From Cristatella mucedo (lineage: Eukaryota > Bryozoa > Phylactolaemata > Cristatellidae), in contig WPIO01000041.1 in the NCBI GenBank assembly GCA_009760855.2, positions 1,936,001-2,000,000 of the forward strand: a DNA stretch of 64,000 nucleotides, written 5' to 3'. Shown in pieces: positions 48,588 through 59,690 of this stretch (positions are counted from its first letter, which is position 1; each line of letters opens with the position of its first letter). The notes under the pieces were generated by a model, which saw nothing but the letters and a program-made list of their open reading frames with translations, was not told the origin of the DNA and made no database searches. The translations under genes were made by a program, and so were the position numbers.

Positions 48588-48772
48588 TTAAATCATTTGA
48601 ACCCTATCAGACAGACTCTCGCCCTGAATCATTTGAACCCTATCATACAGGCTCTCGCCCTAAATCATTTGAACCCTATCATACAGACTCTCGCCCTGAA
48701 TCATTTGAACCCTATCATACAGACTCTCGCCCTAAATCATTTGAACCCTATCATACAGACTCTCGCCCTACC
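48588..48772 (+). repeat. 34-36-bp minisatellite
   Basis: Five and a half copies of a unit reading 'aatcatttgaaccctatcat' followed by 'acagactctcgccct'. The last 20 bases recur at 46556-46580 beside the (CT)n block. Confidence 0.92.
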
Positions 48773-48789
48773 GCTACCGCTAAGCATTT

Positions 48790-48945
48790 AATCATGCTTG
48801 CGTCTTCACCTCTATTTCATGCTTGATGACATTGTGCGTGCGACTGCTGATTATTTGATCCTGCTTTCCTTACAGCATATGTAAAGTGCCTAGGAAGACA
48901 TTCAGTTCTCTGAGGGTGCTATACAATGTATTACTTTTATAACTA
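48790..48945 (+). mobile_element. LINE family B terminus
   Basis: 'catgcttgatgacattgtgcg' to 'tgtaaagtgcctaggaagac' and a (TTAT)-type tail. Confidence 0.8.
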
Positions 48946-49205
48946 TTATTACGCATGGTTTTCCTATACCTCGTACCGGCACCGTGCAGAAATCAAGACT
49001 GGCTGCTTTGGCGAACTCTTGATCGCAGAGATACTATCTGAGCTGGAACAGAATCACCATGCACGACTGCTACCCGAAGCCCGCGTGTATTACGTCATCT
49101 CAGCCCTGCTTTTTAAAGTAGGCTTTCGAAAAATGTAACTGCCACACTACATCACTTCTCATCAGACTGCACCATCAACCGGCCCTAGCAGGTAGTTTAA
49201 TTCAA

Positions 49206-49206
<1 letters not shown>

Positions 49207-49275
<69 letters not shown>
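49207..49275 (+). repeat. (CT)n microsatellite
   Basis: About 34 CT units followed by a LINE-B fragment (49310-49410, 'accgactgacgtcac'). Confidence 0.95.
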
Positions 49276-49277
<2 letters not shown>

Positions 49278-50451
49278 GGTTCTTTTATTATCTTGCTCTG
49301 ACCGGTAATCACCACCGACTGACGTCACTATATCAATTAACTTGACGACGTTTAAAAAGAAGCTAAATCCCACCGATTCTTCGTGCCATTTGCTTCATCC
49401 GCAAGATTTTGGATTTCACTTTGAGTGCTTAAGTCTTACGTCTGTGCATTTTTGTGAGGGAACATGACTTTGCAGTCTTCGGAGACCCTATGAGGGCTCT
49501 CAGAATACCAAAGCAGCCGCAAGCTCACGACCGGTGGAAGGGCAGACGATGACTCGGCAGATGACTTGGCAGTCCTGCCCAAATCCATGCATTGGTGGCA
49601 TCTGTGGGGACATCCATCTACCACTAACCGTTCCGAATCCGCCAGCTGTCGGGCGGGTTCGGAACGAACAATGGCCCGACAACACGAAAAACAACACACG
49701 CATGAAATATAATGGCTGCCGAAGGAGTTCAACGGGAGGGGAGGGCGAGATCCCTCGACGCCGGCAGCCGTGCCTGATGACAGGTCGTTCGGATGGCTGT
49801 AGCAAATTTCAACTAAGCAATCGGCACGCTTCAAATCCAGGATATGAAAGTGCCTAGGGGGGAGAGATTTATTTCTCGCAGGATTCTACGAAAGAGTCTT
49901 ATTTTCTATCATTGCTAGTATAATTAACAGGAAACGCCTGCGTGAAACAGGAAATCCTAGTAGTAAGCTGACTGGCGTGTGAAATAACTACAATACCGAT
50001 CTAAGAGAGAGGTTCTTAGACATGGCAGTGATTTCAACGATTAAATAAAGTTTTTATACAACATTGAATGCATCAGCATTACAACTGGACGCAAAAAATC
50101 GGGATTACCTTTCACAGAGCCGGCGTTTAGAGTTGTCGCCTGCAGTTGCAGGTAAAGCTCTTCAGCCTAAAAGTCAGTACCGGCATTAGACATCCGGCAG
50201 TTGCACATGCTTCAATGTTTTACATCCACCAACAGCTCGTTTACTGATACTAAGCAATCACCAACATATCATTCGCCTGCACACAGCTCAGACAGAGGGC
50301 GCCACAAACTAGCAGCGCCGAGCCATTCATCCATCAGTAGAAGCAGGCATGATGAGCCATATTCGTTTGGCGAAGATTTCTGCCATGATCAGGATTTCAG
50401 TTTACGCTAATAATTGCATGCGTAGGGAACACCGGCACAATTTTGTTGCAG

Positions 50452-50820
50452 AGACAGATCGACGTGAGGATTCTGAACCCTGACGCTGAAACGGTCACAT
50501 TTTTCCTCAAAGCGAAGCCAGAAAAAAAAGACGCGTCGCGTGTCTTTCCTCTTAAGCGGAAACTGAACCTGCCGTCAGATGAGCAGCTGCTGCAGACCGT
50601 GCGGCTGGCTTCGAGCGTAGCTTTTACCAGAGTAGCTGACGCCGTGCAGTCTGAGCAGATGCAAATCGAGCCACTGCAAGCTTTGCTTAGACGACGGTTA
50701 CTGCAGCACTCGCCGAGTCACTGCATCCGGGCTCTTAGCATTCTAGCTAGAATCTACACGAGGCCACGAACAAGGAACGCGAAGCAAAGTGTAAAGACCA
50801 ACGGGCATAGAGAGGCATAG
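50452..50820 (+). CDS. candidate coding exon, unknown protein
   Basis: The acceptor ttttgttgcag ends at 50451. The frame then gives RQIDVRILNPDAETVTFFLK, FPLKRKLNLPSDEQLLQTVR and an amphipathic region LQALLRRRLLQHSP, ending at TAG (50818-50820). Composition is protein-like and not from the local repeats. A second open stretch, 50201-50407 (SFTDTKQSPTYHSPAHSSD ... YSFGEDFCHDQDFSLR), might be an upstream exon, but a joining donor is not clear. I do not recognise the family. It could be the last exon of a gene whose other exons were not found. Confidence 0.38.
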   Translation, partial: RQIDVRILNPDAETVTFFLKAKPEKKDASRVFPLKRKLNLPSDEQLLQTVRLASSVAFTRVADAVQSEQMQIEPLQALLRRRLLQHSPSHCIRALSILARIYTRPRTRNAKQSVKTNGHREA

Positions 50821-51375
50821 AGAGAGCGTATACAGAGCGCATACGAACAGACAGCCCGGACATAGATATATAGACATACGACAGCCCGGACATAGACAGA
50901 GACACAGACAGGCATGGGCAGCATGGGGTCTCCTGACTCAGGTCATTCAGTTGTGCCTTGAACTAACCTTGAATTATTTGAAGACCGTACCTTTAGTTTG
51001 TCGCTATTACAGCTCGAAGCTCACTCCCGACTGACGTCACGAAATTTTATGACTGACTTGACGGCATGCAAACAGAAGCTAAAAGCGAAACTTTTCCTCG
51101 GCGCATTTGCTGGGTCCGTGCGAGCTGTCCTCTGTCTGTGCGTGTTGACACTGTGCACGCTATCACAAAGCAAATTGACATGAGTCCCTTACAGTAAACG
51201 CTAAGTCCCGGAAAAGAGATTTATTTCTCTCAGGGTGCCATGCAAATGTCTTATTATTATTACTAATATTGTTAGGCATGAACAACTCAGACACAGACCG
51301 TACAGGCATAGGCAGCAGACAGACAGCACAGACACGGACAGAACGGGCATAGACAGGTCAGGCGTGGGCAGCACA
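50821..51375 (+). repeat. degenerate ACAGAC-rich repeat split by a LINE-B 3' fragment
   Basis: Loose tandem copies of 'gacagcccggacatagac' and 'cagacaggcatgggcagca' at 50821-50930 and 51285-51375 surround a family-B 3' end (50985-51270, ending in (TTA)n). The LINE probably inserted into the array. Confidence 0.55.
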
Positions 51376-51394
51376 ATATAAATATAATGTAAAT

Positions 51395-51530
51395 ATGATT
51401 CATTTATATAGCGCCCTAAGAGAACTTAATCTCTATTCAGGCGCTTCACGTATGAAACAAAGCTCGAGCCCACAACCTCGGCAAGACCTTGATCGTCGGG
51501 GCGAGCACCTTAAACACTGGACCAAACCAA
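51395..51530 (-). mobile_element. SINE-B copy
   Basis: 'ttcatttatatagcgcccta' tail, 'gctcgagcccacaacctcgg' B-box and 'cactggaccaaacca' A-box side, all reversed. Confidence 0.85.
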
Positions 51531-51749
51531 CGCTGGCAATACTTGTAGGCCTTCGTGCCAAACTGCAGAACGACTGGAGGCCGTCAGCCGAGGTGCTGAG
51601 CGCCGAGACACAGCTTCGACTAGATCTGGAGACGACCCCACCTCCTGGGTTACCAGATTGCAGAGCTCTAACCGATAGAGCTACCAGTTGACCTTGACCC
51701 TTACTACGGTGTTCATTCAAAATAAGGCTATACAATCTCGACTTTACAG

Positions 51750-52060
51750 TCGTAGCAACACTCAGCAGCTAAGCTGATCTGTCGTTCATGTCGAAACTGT
51801 CACGTTACGCCGATGCTAACAAATCTGGGCTGGCTGCCTATCAAGCAGTGTATCGATTTCAAGATTCACCTTTAGGTCCCTCCCACTCTCTTGCTCCTGG
51901 CTGCCTATCAGAATTAGGTTTAGGCTTCCAATCGCACCACCGTCTCATCTGAATCTGGTCTATTAGGTCGAGTGCTTCCTATCTAAACTCTCTTGGAGGC
52001 TGTGCCTCCAGCTACTATGCTCCCACATTGCAAAACTTGCTGCAGGCTGATCACTTGACG
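51750..52060 (+). mobile_element. LINE family B coding fragment, diverged
   Basis: Forward traces of the [13 protein letters not shown] block (tgggctggctgcctatcaagc) and the following untranslated part, heavily mutated. Confidence 0.6.
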
Positions 52061-52194
52061 GTGGTTAGCTTTTGGGGTGGCGTCGGCCACCGACCTTTGA
52101 CGCTCTACACAGCCGTGCGGGTGTTGCCAAAGTAACATGCCTTCATTTCTTTACGGTGCCAGTGCGAGGCATAGGAAGGCTACACATAATAATA

Positions 52195-52660
52195 ACAACA
52201 ATACATTTGTATAACGCCCTTGGAGAACTGAGTCTCTTTCTAGGCAGTTGACATATGCTGTAAAGAAAGCATGATCGAATGATTAGTGGTAGCACGAACA
52301 ATGTCATTAAGCATGGCATGGTTAAAGGTGAAGACGAAATAAACCATGATTAAATACTTAGTGGTACCACTCACAATGTCATCAAGCATGACACGGCTTG
52401 AGGTGACATGTGCAGTGTCAACATGTAAAATGTGGTTACTGGTAGTATGCAGCGTCAGCACACGGAAGCACACTAAGAACGAATCACTAAGACACATTAA
52501 ATGCTGCGATAAACAGGGGCCTTCCTTTTAAACGCCGTCAAGTCACGGGATGTCGTGACGTCAGTCGGGAAGTAGTTTCAGGCTTTGGGAGCATATACAC
52601 TAAAAGCACGGTCTCCAGAGGGTTTGAGGTTTGTACGAGATGTAGCTATACGATTTGCAT
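52195..52660 (-). mobile_element. LINE family B 3' half
   Basis: Reversed end (taacgcccttggagaactgag), then an internal duplication of the 'gtggtagcacgaacaatgtca' segment, then the 'gtctccagagggtttgaggtt' block. Confidence 0.8.
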
Positions 52661-52974
52661 TGAATCCAGCTGGGGTCCGTCGGCCTGTTAGTAGCATGCT
52701 AGCTGCTCTTCGCCCTCCCTCCCTCTCTCACTCTCTCTCTCCGCTTCTTTCCTATTCAATTTACATTTAGGCTTGTGCTGTTCGATCTACATCTACTAAT
52801 AAGTCTTAGGCTGATAGAACACCTGGGATTAGCAAAGTCCAATGTCTACGTATCCACTAGAACTCCCCAAAAACGCTTAATGCAGCAGGCCGGGCGGTTG
52901 GTGAAGGTTGGATTGGCAGTTATTCAGAGGGACGCCCACCTCTGCTCGACTAAGCCTAGCCCTGATTTCGCAAG

Positions 52975-53095
52975 GGCCTAAGGTGCTCACCTTTAGTGAC
53001 CAGGGTCGTGGGCTCAAGCCCTTTGGCATATGAAAAGCGCCTGATTAGAGACTAAGTTCTGTTATGGCACCATGCAAATGAGGTATTTATTTATG
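52975..53095 (+). mobile_element. SINE-B copy, forward
   Basis: 'ctaaggtgctcacctttagtg', B-box 'gggctcaagccc', tail 'gcgcctgattagagactaag' ending with TATTTATTTATG. Unlike the other copies it lies on +. The stretch 53100-54180 has no gene I can support; a very diverged reverse SINE-A lies near 53620-53720. Confidence 0.65.
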
Positions 53096-54184
53096 TAAGA
53101 TTATGGACTCACCCCTACATGGATACCACGGTTGGCGGGAGAGAGGGAGTCTCCGAAGGACTCCCGACTTTATCTCGGCTCAACCACACCTCAATCCTAG
53201 CGCTCCAAGCAGACAAGACAATGCTAAGCGCCTGCACAGCGGCAGTGGTGCACGAAATTCGCCAGGCGGTACTTGGCCTTTAATTTCCCTAGCGGTCCAC
53301 GGCGTTTCCGTGACGATTCAGGCCTATGGTAACAAGTCCAACCTGATGGTCATCTCTGTTTTTCATCCATCCACCATCGTTCTTCTCAATCCACCGTCGT
53401 TCCGCCATCGCTCCTGTCATCTACCCCTGCATCTAGGCGGTTCTATGATAGCTCTTCCAGTTATCTGTTCGTGCATTACAACTCTCGTACGTCTGCACCT
53501 AAGTTGACTCTACTTGCAACAGTTTTCTTCCTGATTTATTACTAACCGCTGGAGTGCCACTGGCTATTGGTCTTGTTGAATTTGCTTCAACTTCTTCGGG
53601 AGGGGAGGACCCTTCGGTCCACTTGCTACCACCACTGCTTGCGATGGACAATAAAGGATTGCCCATTGCAGGGATCAAACCGGCGACCCTGCAGTTGTGA
53701 GGATGCGAGCATCTTACTCCTGGACGGAGATCCACGCACAGGAAGAAATGATGCTTCAAACAGGATATCAACAAGAGAAGGGAAATGTTGAGCCATCATT
53801 ATTGCTATCACAATTCTGGTGATAAGAAATTGTGGGATGTCTCGGGGCACCTTCACTCCCTTGTCAACAGGAACACATAGCCGGTAATGTCCTCGGGGTG
53901 AGAAGGTCAAAAGACACAAAGGACAATGAGGAGCTACTAATGAGAAGCAGCCAGTGGGTTTATTACACCTTGGTTTAACAGCAGCCCTTTAACGGTCAAG
54001 TCTAGACGGAGAGCAAGGTAGTGCAGGCAAGCCAGCAAGTGACTACCTAGGTACAGGGTGAAGCTGACTGTCTCTCTTAAGCTATCGGTGAGTACCTCGG
54101 TGCAAAGATGACATGGATACGCCGGAAGTCCGGTTAAGCCCTGGGTCTGACAAGAGAACACTACAGGATGTGCCTGCAGGCGCA

Positions 54185-54350
54185 TCGTGTCCAGCGGTCC
54201 TGAGCTGCTACTCCCAGGCTGCTCACTTCATCGACTGCTCTCTCCTGACTCTGCTTTGCTTCTCACTTTCTCTTTGCTGCGTGAGACAAAGTCTTTTGGC
54301 TTACAGCCCATGCGTGCACCGTAAGCAGCGCAGCGAAGCTCAGGCTTTGA
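54185..54350 (+). mobile_element. LINE family A 3' fragment
   Basis: 'agcggtcctgagctgctactcccaggctgctcact' through 'gcgtgagacaaagtctttt'; truncated before the usual end. Confidence 0.75.
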
Positions 54351-54391
54351 TGTGCTGCGGAAAAACTATCTTGCCTAGCAGGAACTTGTGT

Positions 54392-54562
54392 GAGCCGTGA
54401 TGGCGCAATAGGTGAGGCGGTTGCTTTCACGACCTCGGTCCCGAGGTCGTGGGTTCGATTCCTGCGGTGGGCGATTCTTTATCGCCACTGCAAGCGGTGG
54501 TGATAGCCGTAAAGGCTCTTCTGTCGCTATACAAAAAGAGGCTGTTTAATCAGCTAGGATTT
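54392..54562 (+). mobile_element. SINE-A, best preserved copy
   Basis: tRNA-like promoter: A-box TGGCGCAATAGG (54401-54412) and B-box GGTTCGATTCC (54452-54462), 51 bases apart as in tRNAs. The body 'cactgcaagcggtggtgatag' and end 'aaaagaggctgtttaatcagc' are followed by a run of T. About 170 bases long. Confidence 0.93.
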
Positions 54563-54572
54563 TTTTTTTTTA

Positions 54573-54755
54573 GGTGAGCCGTGATGGCGAAATAGGTAAG
54601 GCGGTTGCTTTTCACAACCTCAGCCCCGAGGTCGCGGGATGGAATCCTGCAGTGGGCGATCCTTTATCGCTGCTGCAAGCAGTGGCGATAGCCGTAAAGG
54701 CTCTACTACTGTCGCTATAAAAAAGAGGCTGTTAAATCAGCTAAGTATTTATTTA
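54573..54755 (+). mobile_element. SINE-A copy, tandem to the previous one
   Basis: Same orientation, starting 'ggtgagccgtgatggcgaaat' straight after the T-run of the previous copy, ending 'gctgttaaatcagctaag' with a TATTTATTTATTC tail. Confidence 0.9.
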
Positions 54756-54779
54756 TTCATTTATTTACGAACTTGTTCT

Positions 54780-54932
54780 TCTAACCATGTTATCCATTTT
54801 GTTTGTTTGTCAAGCATGATATTACTCACCATTCAATTGCATTTCCCTTTGGAGCAAATGTAAAGCGCCTAGAAAGAGATTGAGATCTCTGAGGGCGCTT
54901 TATCAAGTGCATTATTATTATTATTATTCGTG
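54780..54932 (+). mobile_element. LINE family B terminus
   Basis: 'gcaaatgtaaagcgcctaga', 'gagatctctgagggcgcttta' and (ATT)n; about 150 bases. Confidence 0.88.
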
Positions 54933-55059
54933 GCTTTTCGGAGTAACATACCGAGATGCATTCCACTAGATCACAGGTAAGTGCCTAGGTGCAATGCAGA
55001 TGCCGAGTGTCTCTCAACTAGCTCCACGGGATATCTCGGCTCCTTTGAATCACCGAGTC

Positions 55060-56608
55060 CTTTTTGAGAGCACTTATCACCCTCGCAGAGCATCGTTTTC
55101 ATCACGGTAGCATCCCAGTGGGCCTAGCTATGCCTCAGCAGTTAGAGATTTCAGATGTCAGGAGCCAGTCGTGGTCCTTTGAACGTTTAAATCATAGGAT
55201 ACCGGAGGGATCTGCTCATGCATGGTCCACTTCTGCATCTAATTTAAACGTTACCTCTTACCGAATCATATAACACCCGAGCTAAATCTGCTCTGCTTTA
55301 ATTTTATGTAGATAGCAAACAGCTTTCGTTATGCTTTGATCCGTCCCTGCCTTCCAGAAGGTCAGACTCTCTCAGCTACCTTGCTGCTTGGATTGCTGAT
55401 ATCCGTTCTAGAAAGGCAGCAAACGTTCTCAAACGTAATGACGATGCAACCAACTCCCTAGCTCTTGAAAAAGCTAGTCTTAGTCAGAAATTGGAGAGCC
55501 TAACCCTGAAATGGGCTCAGCCAGCAAATCTCCTTCTGAATCTGGACAAAATCTGAGTCCCCTGCTCCAAAATGGCCGTTCACTAGATGATCACTTTAGC
55601 TCCACAGTCAAGACTGCCTGCTTTCATAATTGGTAGCATCACAAAAGTTCGAGCTTCCTTGGCTAAGAATAGCGCAGCCGATTCGTGAATAGCCAGAATA
55701 GCGGAGCTGATTCATGAAGTGCCAGCATATCTCCTGCTGGATCTGCGCCAAACTTAAGTGTCATGTTCCAAAGTGACCTTTCGTTAGACGACAGCACCAG
55801 CGCCACAATCAAGTCTGCCTACTTTCAGCTATATAACGTTGTTAAAATTCGGGCTTGTTCAGATAAGGATACCACATCTGCGTTGGTCCATGCATTTGTG
55901 ATATCCCGTCATGACTTCTGTAACACTCTGCTTGCTGGCCTACCGGCATATGCAATCAGGTGCTTACAGCTGGTGCCAAACTCTGCAGCTAGGCTTGTCT
56001 GTCGTGAGCATCGCAGTTGCCACATCACACCACTGCTCGCCGACCTGCACTGGCTACCAGTCAAGCAACTGATTAACTTCAAAGGTTTTGTCGCTCACTT
56101 TTAGGTCCCTTCATTCTATGGCTCCAGCCTATCTATCAGATCTACTCGCCCACCAGGCCAAGGATCGTATCACCCACTTTTCAGAATCTGACAGTTTAAC
56201 CGATACCTCGTACAAACCTGAAATCCTTTGGAGACCGTGCTTTTAGTTAGTTGCTTTTAGTTCGTGTGCTCCCAAAGCCTGGAAATCACTCCAGACTTCC
56301 GTCACGACATCCCCTGACTTGACCACATTTACAAAGAAATTAAAAACGCACCTATTTAGAACAGCATTTAGTGGGTCCCTGCGATTCGTCCTTTATGTGC
56401 TTATGCATGCAGACACTGAGCATGCTGCCACTAGCTACACTTGCATGCTGACCCTGTGCATTTCACCACTAACCATGTTATTCATGTTGTTTATCAAGCA
56501 TGATATTACTCACCATTCAATCGCGTTTCCCTTTGCAGCATATGCAAAGTGCCTAGAAATAGATTGAGTTCTCTGGGGGCCCTTTATCAAGTGCATTATT
56601 ATTATTAA
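55060..56608 (+). mobile_element. LINE family B, RT C-terminus to 3' end
   Basis: The most extended family-B copy. It shows a decayed RT motif (LNHRIPEGSA, cf. GVPQGSVLG), the RKAANVLKRNDDATNSLAL block, SFRQ-like 'LSLDDSTSATIKSAYFQLYN', [36 protein letters not shown], and [17 protein letters not shown]-like text, ending in (ATT)n at 56595-56608. There are many stops. Confidence 0.88.
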
Positions 56609-56949
56609 GTTGTGAAAATAACAACAACAAGAGCAAGACATTTGTCAACAACAACAACAAGAGAACCACAACAACAACAACAACAATAAGACCCCAAAGA
56701 GAACCAAATCTCTGTATTGGCACTTTGCACATGCTATTAAGGAAGCGTGTCCGTCGTTCAGTTTAATTTAACAATTTATTCTCTCCTTGCTGCTGAAAAT
56801 TCGGGCTTTCATTTCTCTATAGATATACATATCTGTACCGTGGTTTTGATTCCGCCTTTCAGTGCTTCAGTACACCACCTCAAACTCTCGTAATTTTCTT
56901 GCAGCTTGCTTTGCCACAATGTTCACTTGGATTGCGGAAAATTGTATCA

Positions 56950-57370
56950 AATTAATTGTTAGAAAAGCAAGCAGCTTAGAGCAAGCCCAAAATAGCTCAG
57001 AAGCTGGAATGCCTCATTCTTGAGATTGGATCAGCCAATGAAATTTCGCTCCTCTGCAGCCTCTGCCCTAAAATGAGGTACCCTGATTCAAAATGGCTTT
57101 TGATGGGTGACCACATCCGGTTTACACTTGAATCTTCCTACTTGTCAGTTTCAAAATATCGCCAAAACTCTAGCTTCCTTATGAAGGGTAGACCACCACC
57201 ACCAAGCATTGCACACATTGACCACACCAGATCAGACATTGTCGACTTTCTTTTTGAAAATCTTCCCGGCAGCAAAACTCATTGCTAGCAGATGATGCAA
57301 AACTTTGCAGCTAAAGTAGTCTATCGCGACCGGTGCAACTGTCACATCACACTACTTCTTCATACTGATA
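56950..57370 (+). mobile_element. LINE family B, very diverged
   Basis: Order of blocks (AQKLECLILEIGSANEIS-like, then 'ctgattcaaaatggcttttgatg') follows the family-B coding region. Short CAA runs (56620-56690) precede it. Confidence 0.6.
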
Positions 57371-57404
57371 ACCAATCTCCATTCCTTTAGAGACCATATA
57401 TAAT

Positions 57405-57543
57405 TATACACAATTCATTTGTATAGCGCCCCAAGAGAGCGTAATCTCTATTCAGGCACTTCACAGATGCCTCGGGGCTCGAGCCCACGACCTCAGCCAG
57501 ACCTTGGTCGGGGCGAGCACCTTAACCACTGGACCAAACCAGC
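57405..57543 (-). mobile_element. SINE-B, best preserved copy
   Basis: On the minus strand: A-box TGGTCCAGTGGTTAAGG, B-box GGGCTCGAGCCC, then 'tgcctgaatagagattacgc' and an end like that of LINE family B. About 140 bases. Confidence 0.9.
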
Positions 57544-57944
57544 TGTTTTAGTTATCTACAAACAGAGCCTGGAGCTTTCTACCGACTGACCATACATCAC
57601 CTGACTCGACGGCATTTATCAACAAAGCAAAAAAAAGCAATACCTTAGATCACGTTCTTCATCTCCTTCTATCAATATTTATCAAAGCAAGCGTTTTGAA
57701 ACAGCACGTGTTTATACCACTAATCAATTGACATGCATCTTTCCAGCACATGCAAAGGTCCAAGTAAGATTTTAGGTTCTCTCAAGGCGAATGCCTTGCC
57801 TTCAGCACAGCTGAACTATGAAAAACCATGGGTATGCATTTCATATGAATCTGCATTTCTGATTATTAGGACAATCTGGTAAGTATTCACTCATTAACTT
57901 CAGTTTCTCTTAAAATAGACGTCTATGAATAAAAGAAAAATTCT

Positions 57945-58113
57945 AGCTGATTAAACAGCCTCTTTTTGCATTGCGACAGAAGAGCCTTTTTAGGGCTATC
58001 ACCACCGCTTGCAGTGGTGATAAAGAATCGCCCACCGCAGGAATTGAACTCACGACCTTGGGACCGAGGTCGTGAAAGCAACCGCCTTACCTAGTGTGCC
58101 ATCACGGCTCACC
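57945..58113 (-). mobile_element. SINE-A copy
   Basis: Full-length reverse copy with 'gctgattaaacagcctcttt', 'ctatcaccaccgcttgcagt', 'ggaattgaactcacgacctt' and 'gccatcacggctcacc'. Confidence 0.92.
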
Positions 58114-58184
58114 GTTCTTACTGTACAAACTGGTGTCACCACAACTTCAAGCATGCTAGGACAGAGTGGCTGATACGATTTCTT

Positions 58185-58540
58185 AACAGTAATAATAATA
58201 ATAATACGGTTGTATTGGACCATAAGATAACCTTATCTCTCTCCAGGCATTTTACATGTAATGTAAAATAATCATAATCACGTGGTTAGTGGTAGCATGC
58301 ACAATGCCAACAAGCATAATATGGTTAGAGGTGACATGCCCACTGTCAACATGCAAAAGCGGTTAATGGTGGCATTCACAGTGTCAGCACGAATAAGCAC
58401 ACAAAGGAGTAATCACAAAGACCCACTAAATGACGTTTTAAACAGGTGCGTTTTAAGCTTCTTCTTATGCGCCAAATCAGTGGATGTCGTGACGCCAATC
58501 GGGAATTACTCGATTGTCTCTTTTTGTCAAACTAAGCTGC
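58185..58540 (-). mobile_element. LINE family B 3' part
   Basis: (AAT)n, then reversed terminus with changes (agataaccttatctctctcc) and the 'gtggttagtggtagcatgcac' region. Confidence 0.8.
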
Positions 58541-58849
58541 AGAAGCGTTAAAATTTTGGGCTGCTGGCTCGAAGTGCCACCCTTCAAAATTAACAGACCG
58601 ACTAAAGTCACCAAAATAACGACTCGCTAGCATGGTGAAGGCAAGAATATGTCAACCCTCCCCCCGCCCCGATTTCAGTACAACACGCTTTTGCATAGAT
58701 AGGGGAAGCACAGCTTTTGACTCACTCACTCAAGCTGCACATCTTGATATCTGCGTCCGGATCGGCTGCTTCACTCAGCACCCAGTTACCGATGTACCCA
58801 TCGACTCATTTATCCCTCCTCTCATCCACCGATTCACCCCTGCATCCAT

Positions 58850-59624
58850 TCACCTCTACGACCACGGCCTGCAGCCCTACGGCTAGCCACCAGCTCGCCA
58901 GGTCTGCCGTTTTCTGCATGCCTCCTGCGAGCCTTGCCATCGATAGTTCCAGCACTTCCTGCCCGGCCGCCAGGCCGAAGTTCAGCCGCGAAGCGTCTCC
59001 GGTATAGGCGAGCTAGGGCTATTAACCTCTAAACGTCAGCACTAAGCACGCCACCCACCATCTCACCTAGCTGCTGCTTAGCAATACGCTTTCGTAGAAC
59101 TCCAACGCGGGGCTCTTCTTCATCGTGAGGAGGCAGTGCGGGCTCGAGTGCCCTATTGACCTCCTGACTTCCGGTCGATGGCCGGAAAGGGTGACCGACC
59201 GAGCAAACGCCGGCAGATCGGCTGGAAACGCCGACCGACTGCGGTTCAGGCTCTGATCCAGCTCTGGTCTCGCACGTCCTCGACAGAGCTCGGCGCCCAT
59301 GCCTTGACTGCGCTCTCCGCGTCCCCACCCTTCCCTGACTTCACAGCGCCTCGGCGCCTGCCCCTAGACCTCGCTATCGTCGTCCTCCCTACGACGGGGC
59401 TAGGCGGCGCCCTCAACAGCCCAGCTTGGTGCCCGCCCCTCGACCAAGTGCACCTTGCCCGCCCCTCGACAGTATGCTAGGTGCCCGCCCCTCGACAGCG
59501 ATTGGCGCCCATGGCTCGACAGCAGCGCCCCCTCTGCTGTGCTCGCCAGACCACATCCGGGCTAGCTGTACCAGTACTTAGGGCATCAGCAAGATACCGC
59601 TGCACCCGTGCAAGTATTGCATCG

Positions 59625-59690
<66 letters not shown>

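Noticed and set aside
48588-48772. Regular direct repeats that could suggest a CRISPR array.
   Set aside because: Units are contiguous with no unique spacers, and the genome is eukaryotic; this is a minisatellite. The same holds for 9549-9790 and 10768-10872.
49436-49857. Three overlapping open frames on both strands, one Cys-rich on the minus strand.
   Set aside because: No frame stands out, there are no splice sites of quality and no family is recognised. The Cys pattern (CVCCFSCC) may be chance.
53103-53507. 134-codon plus-strand frame.
   Set aside because: Composition looks random, no splice signals fit, and diverged repeats lie nearby; no support as a gene.
54392-54470. tRNA gene-like sequence with A and B boxes.
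   Set aside because: The acceptor and anticodon stems do not pair as in a tRNA, and the sequence continues into a dispersed repeat body; it is a SINE head. The same applies to the heads of SINE-B copies.
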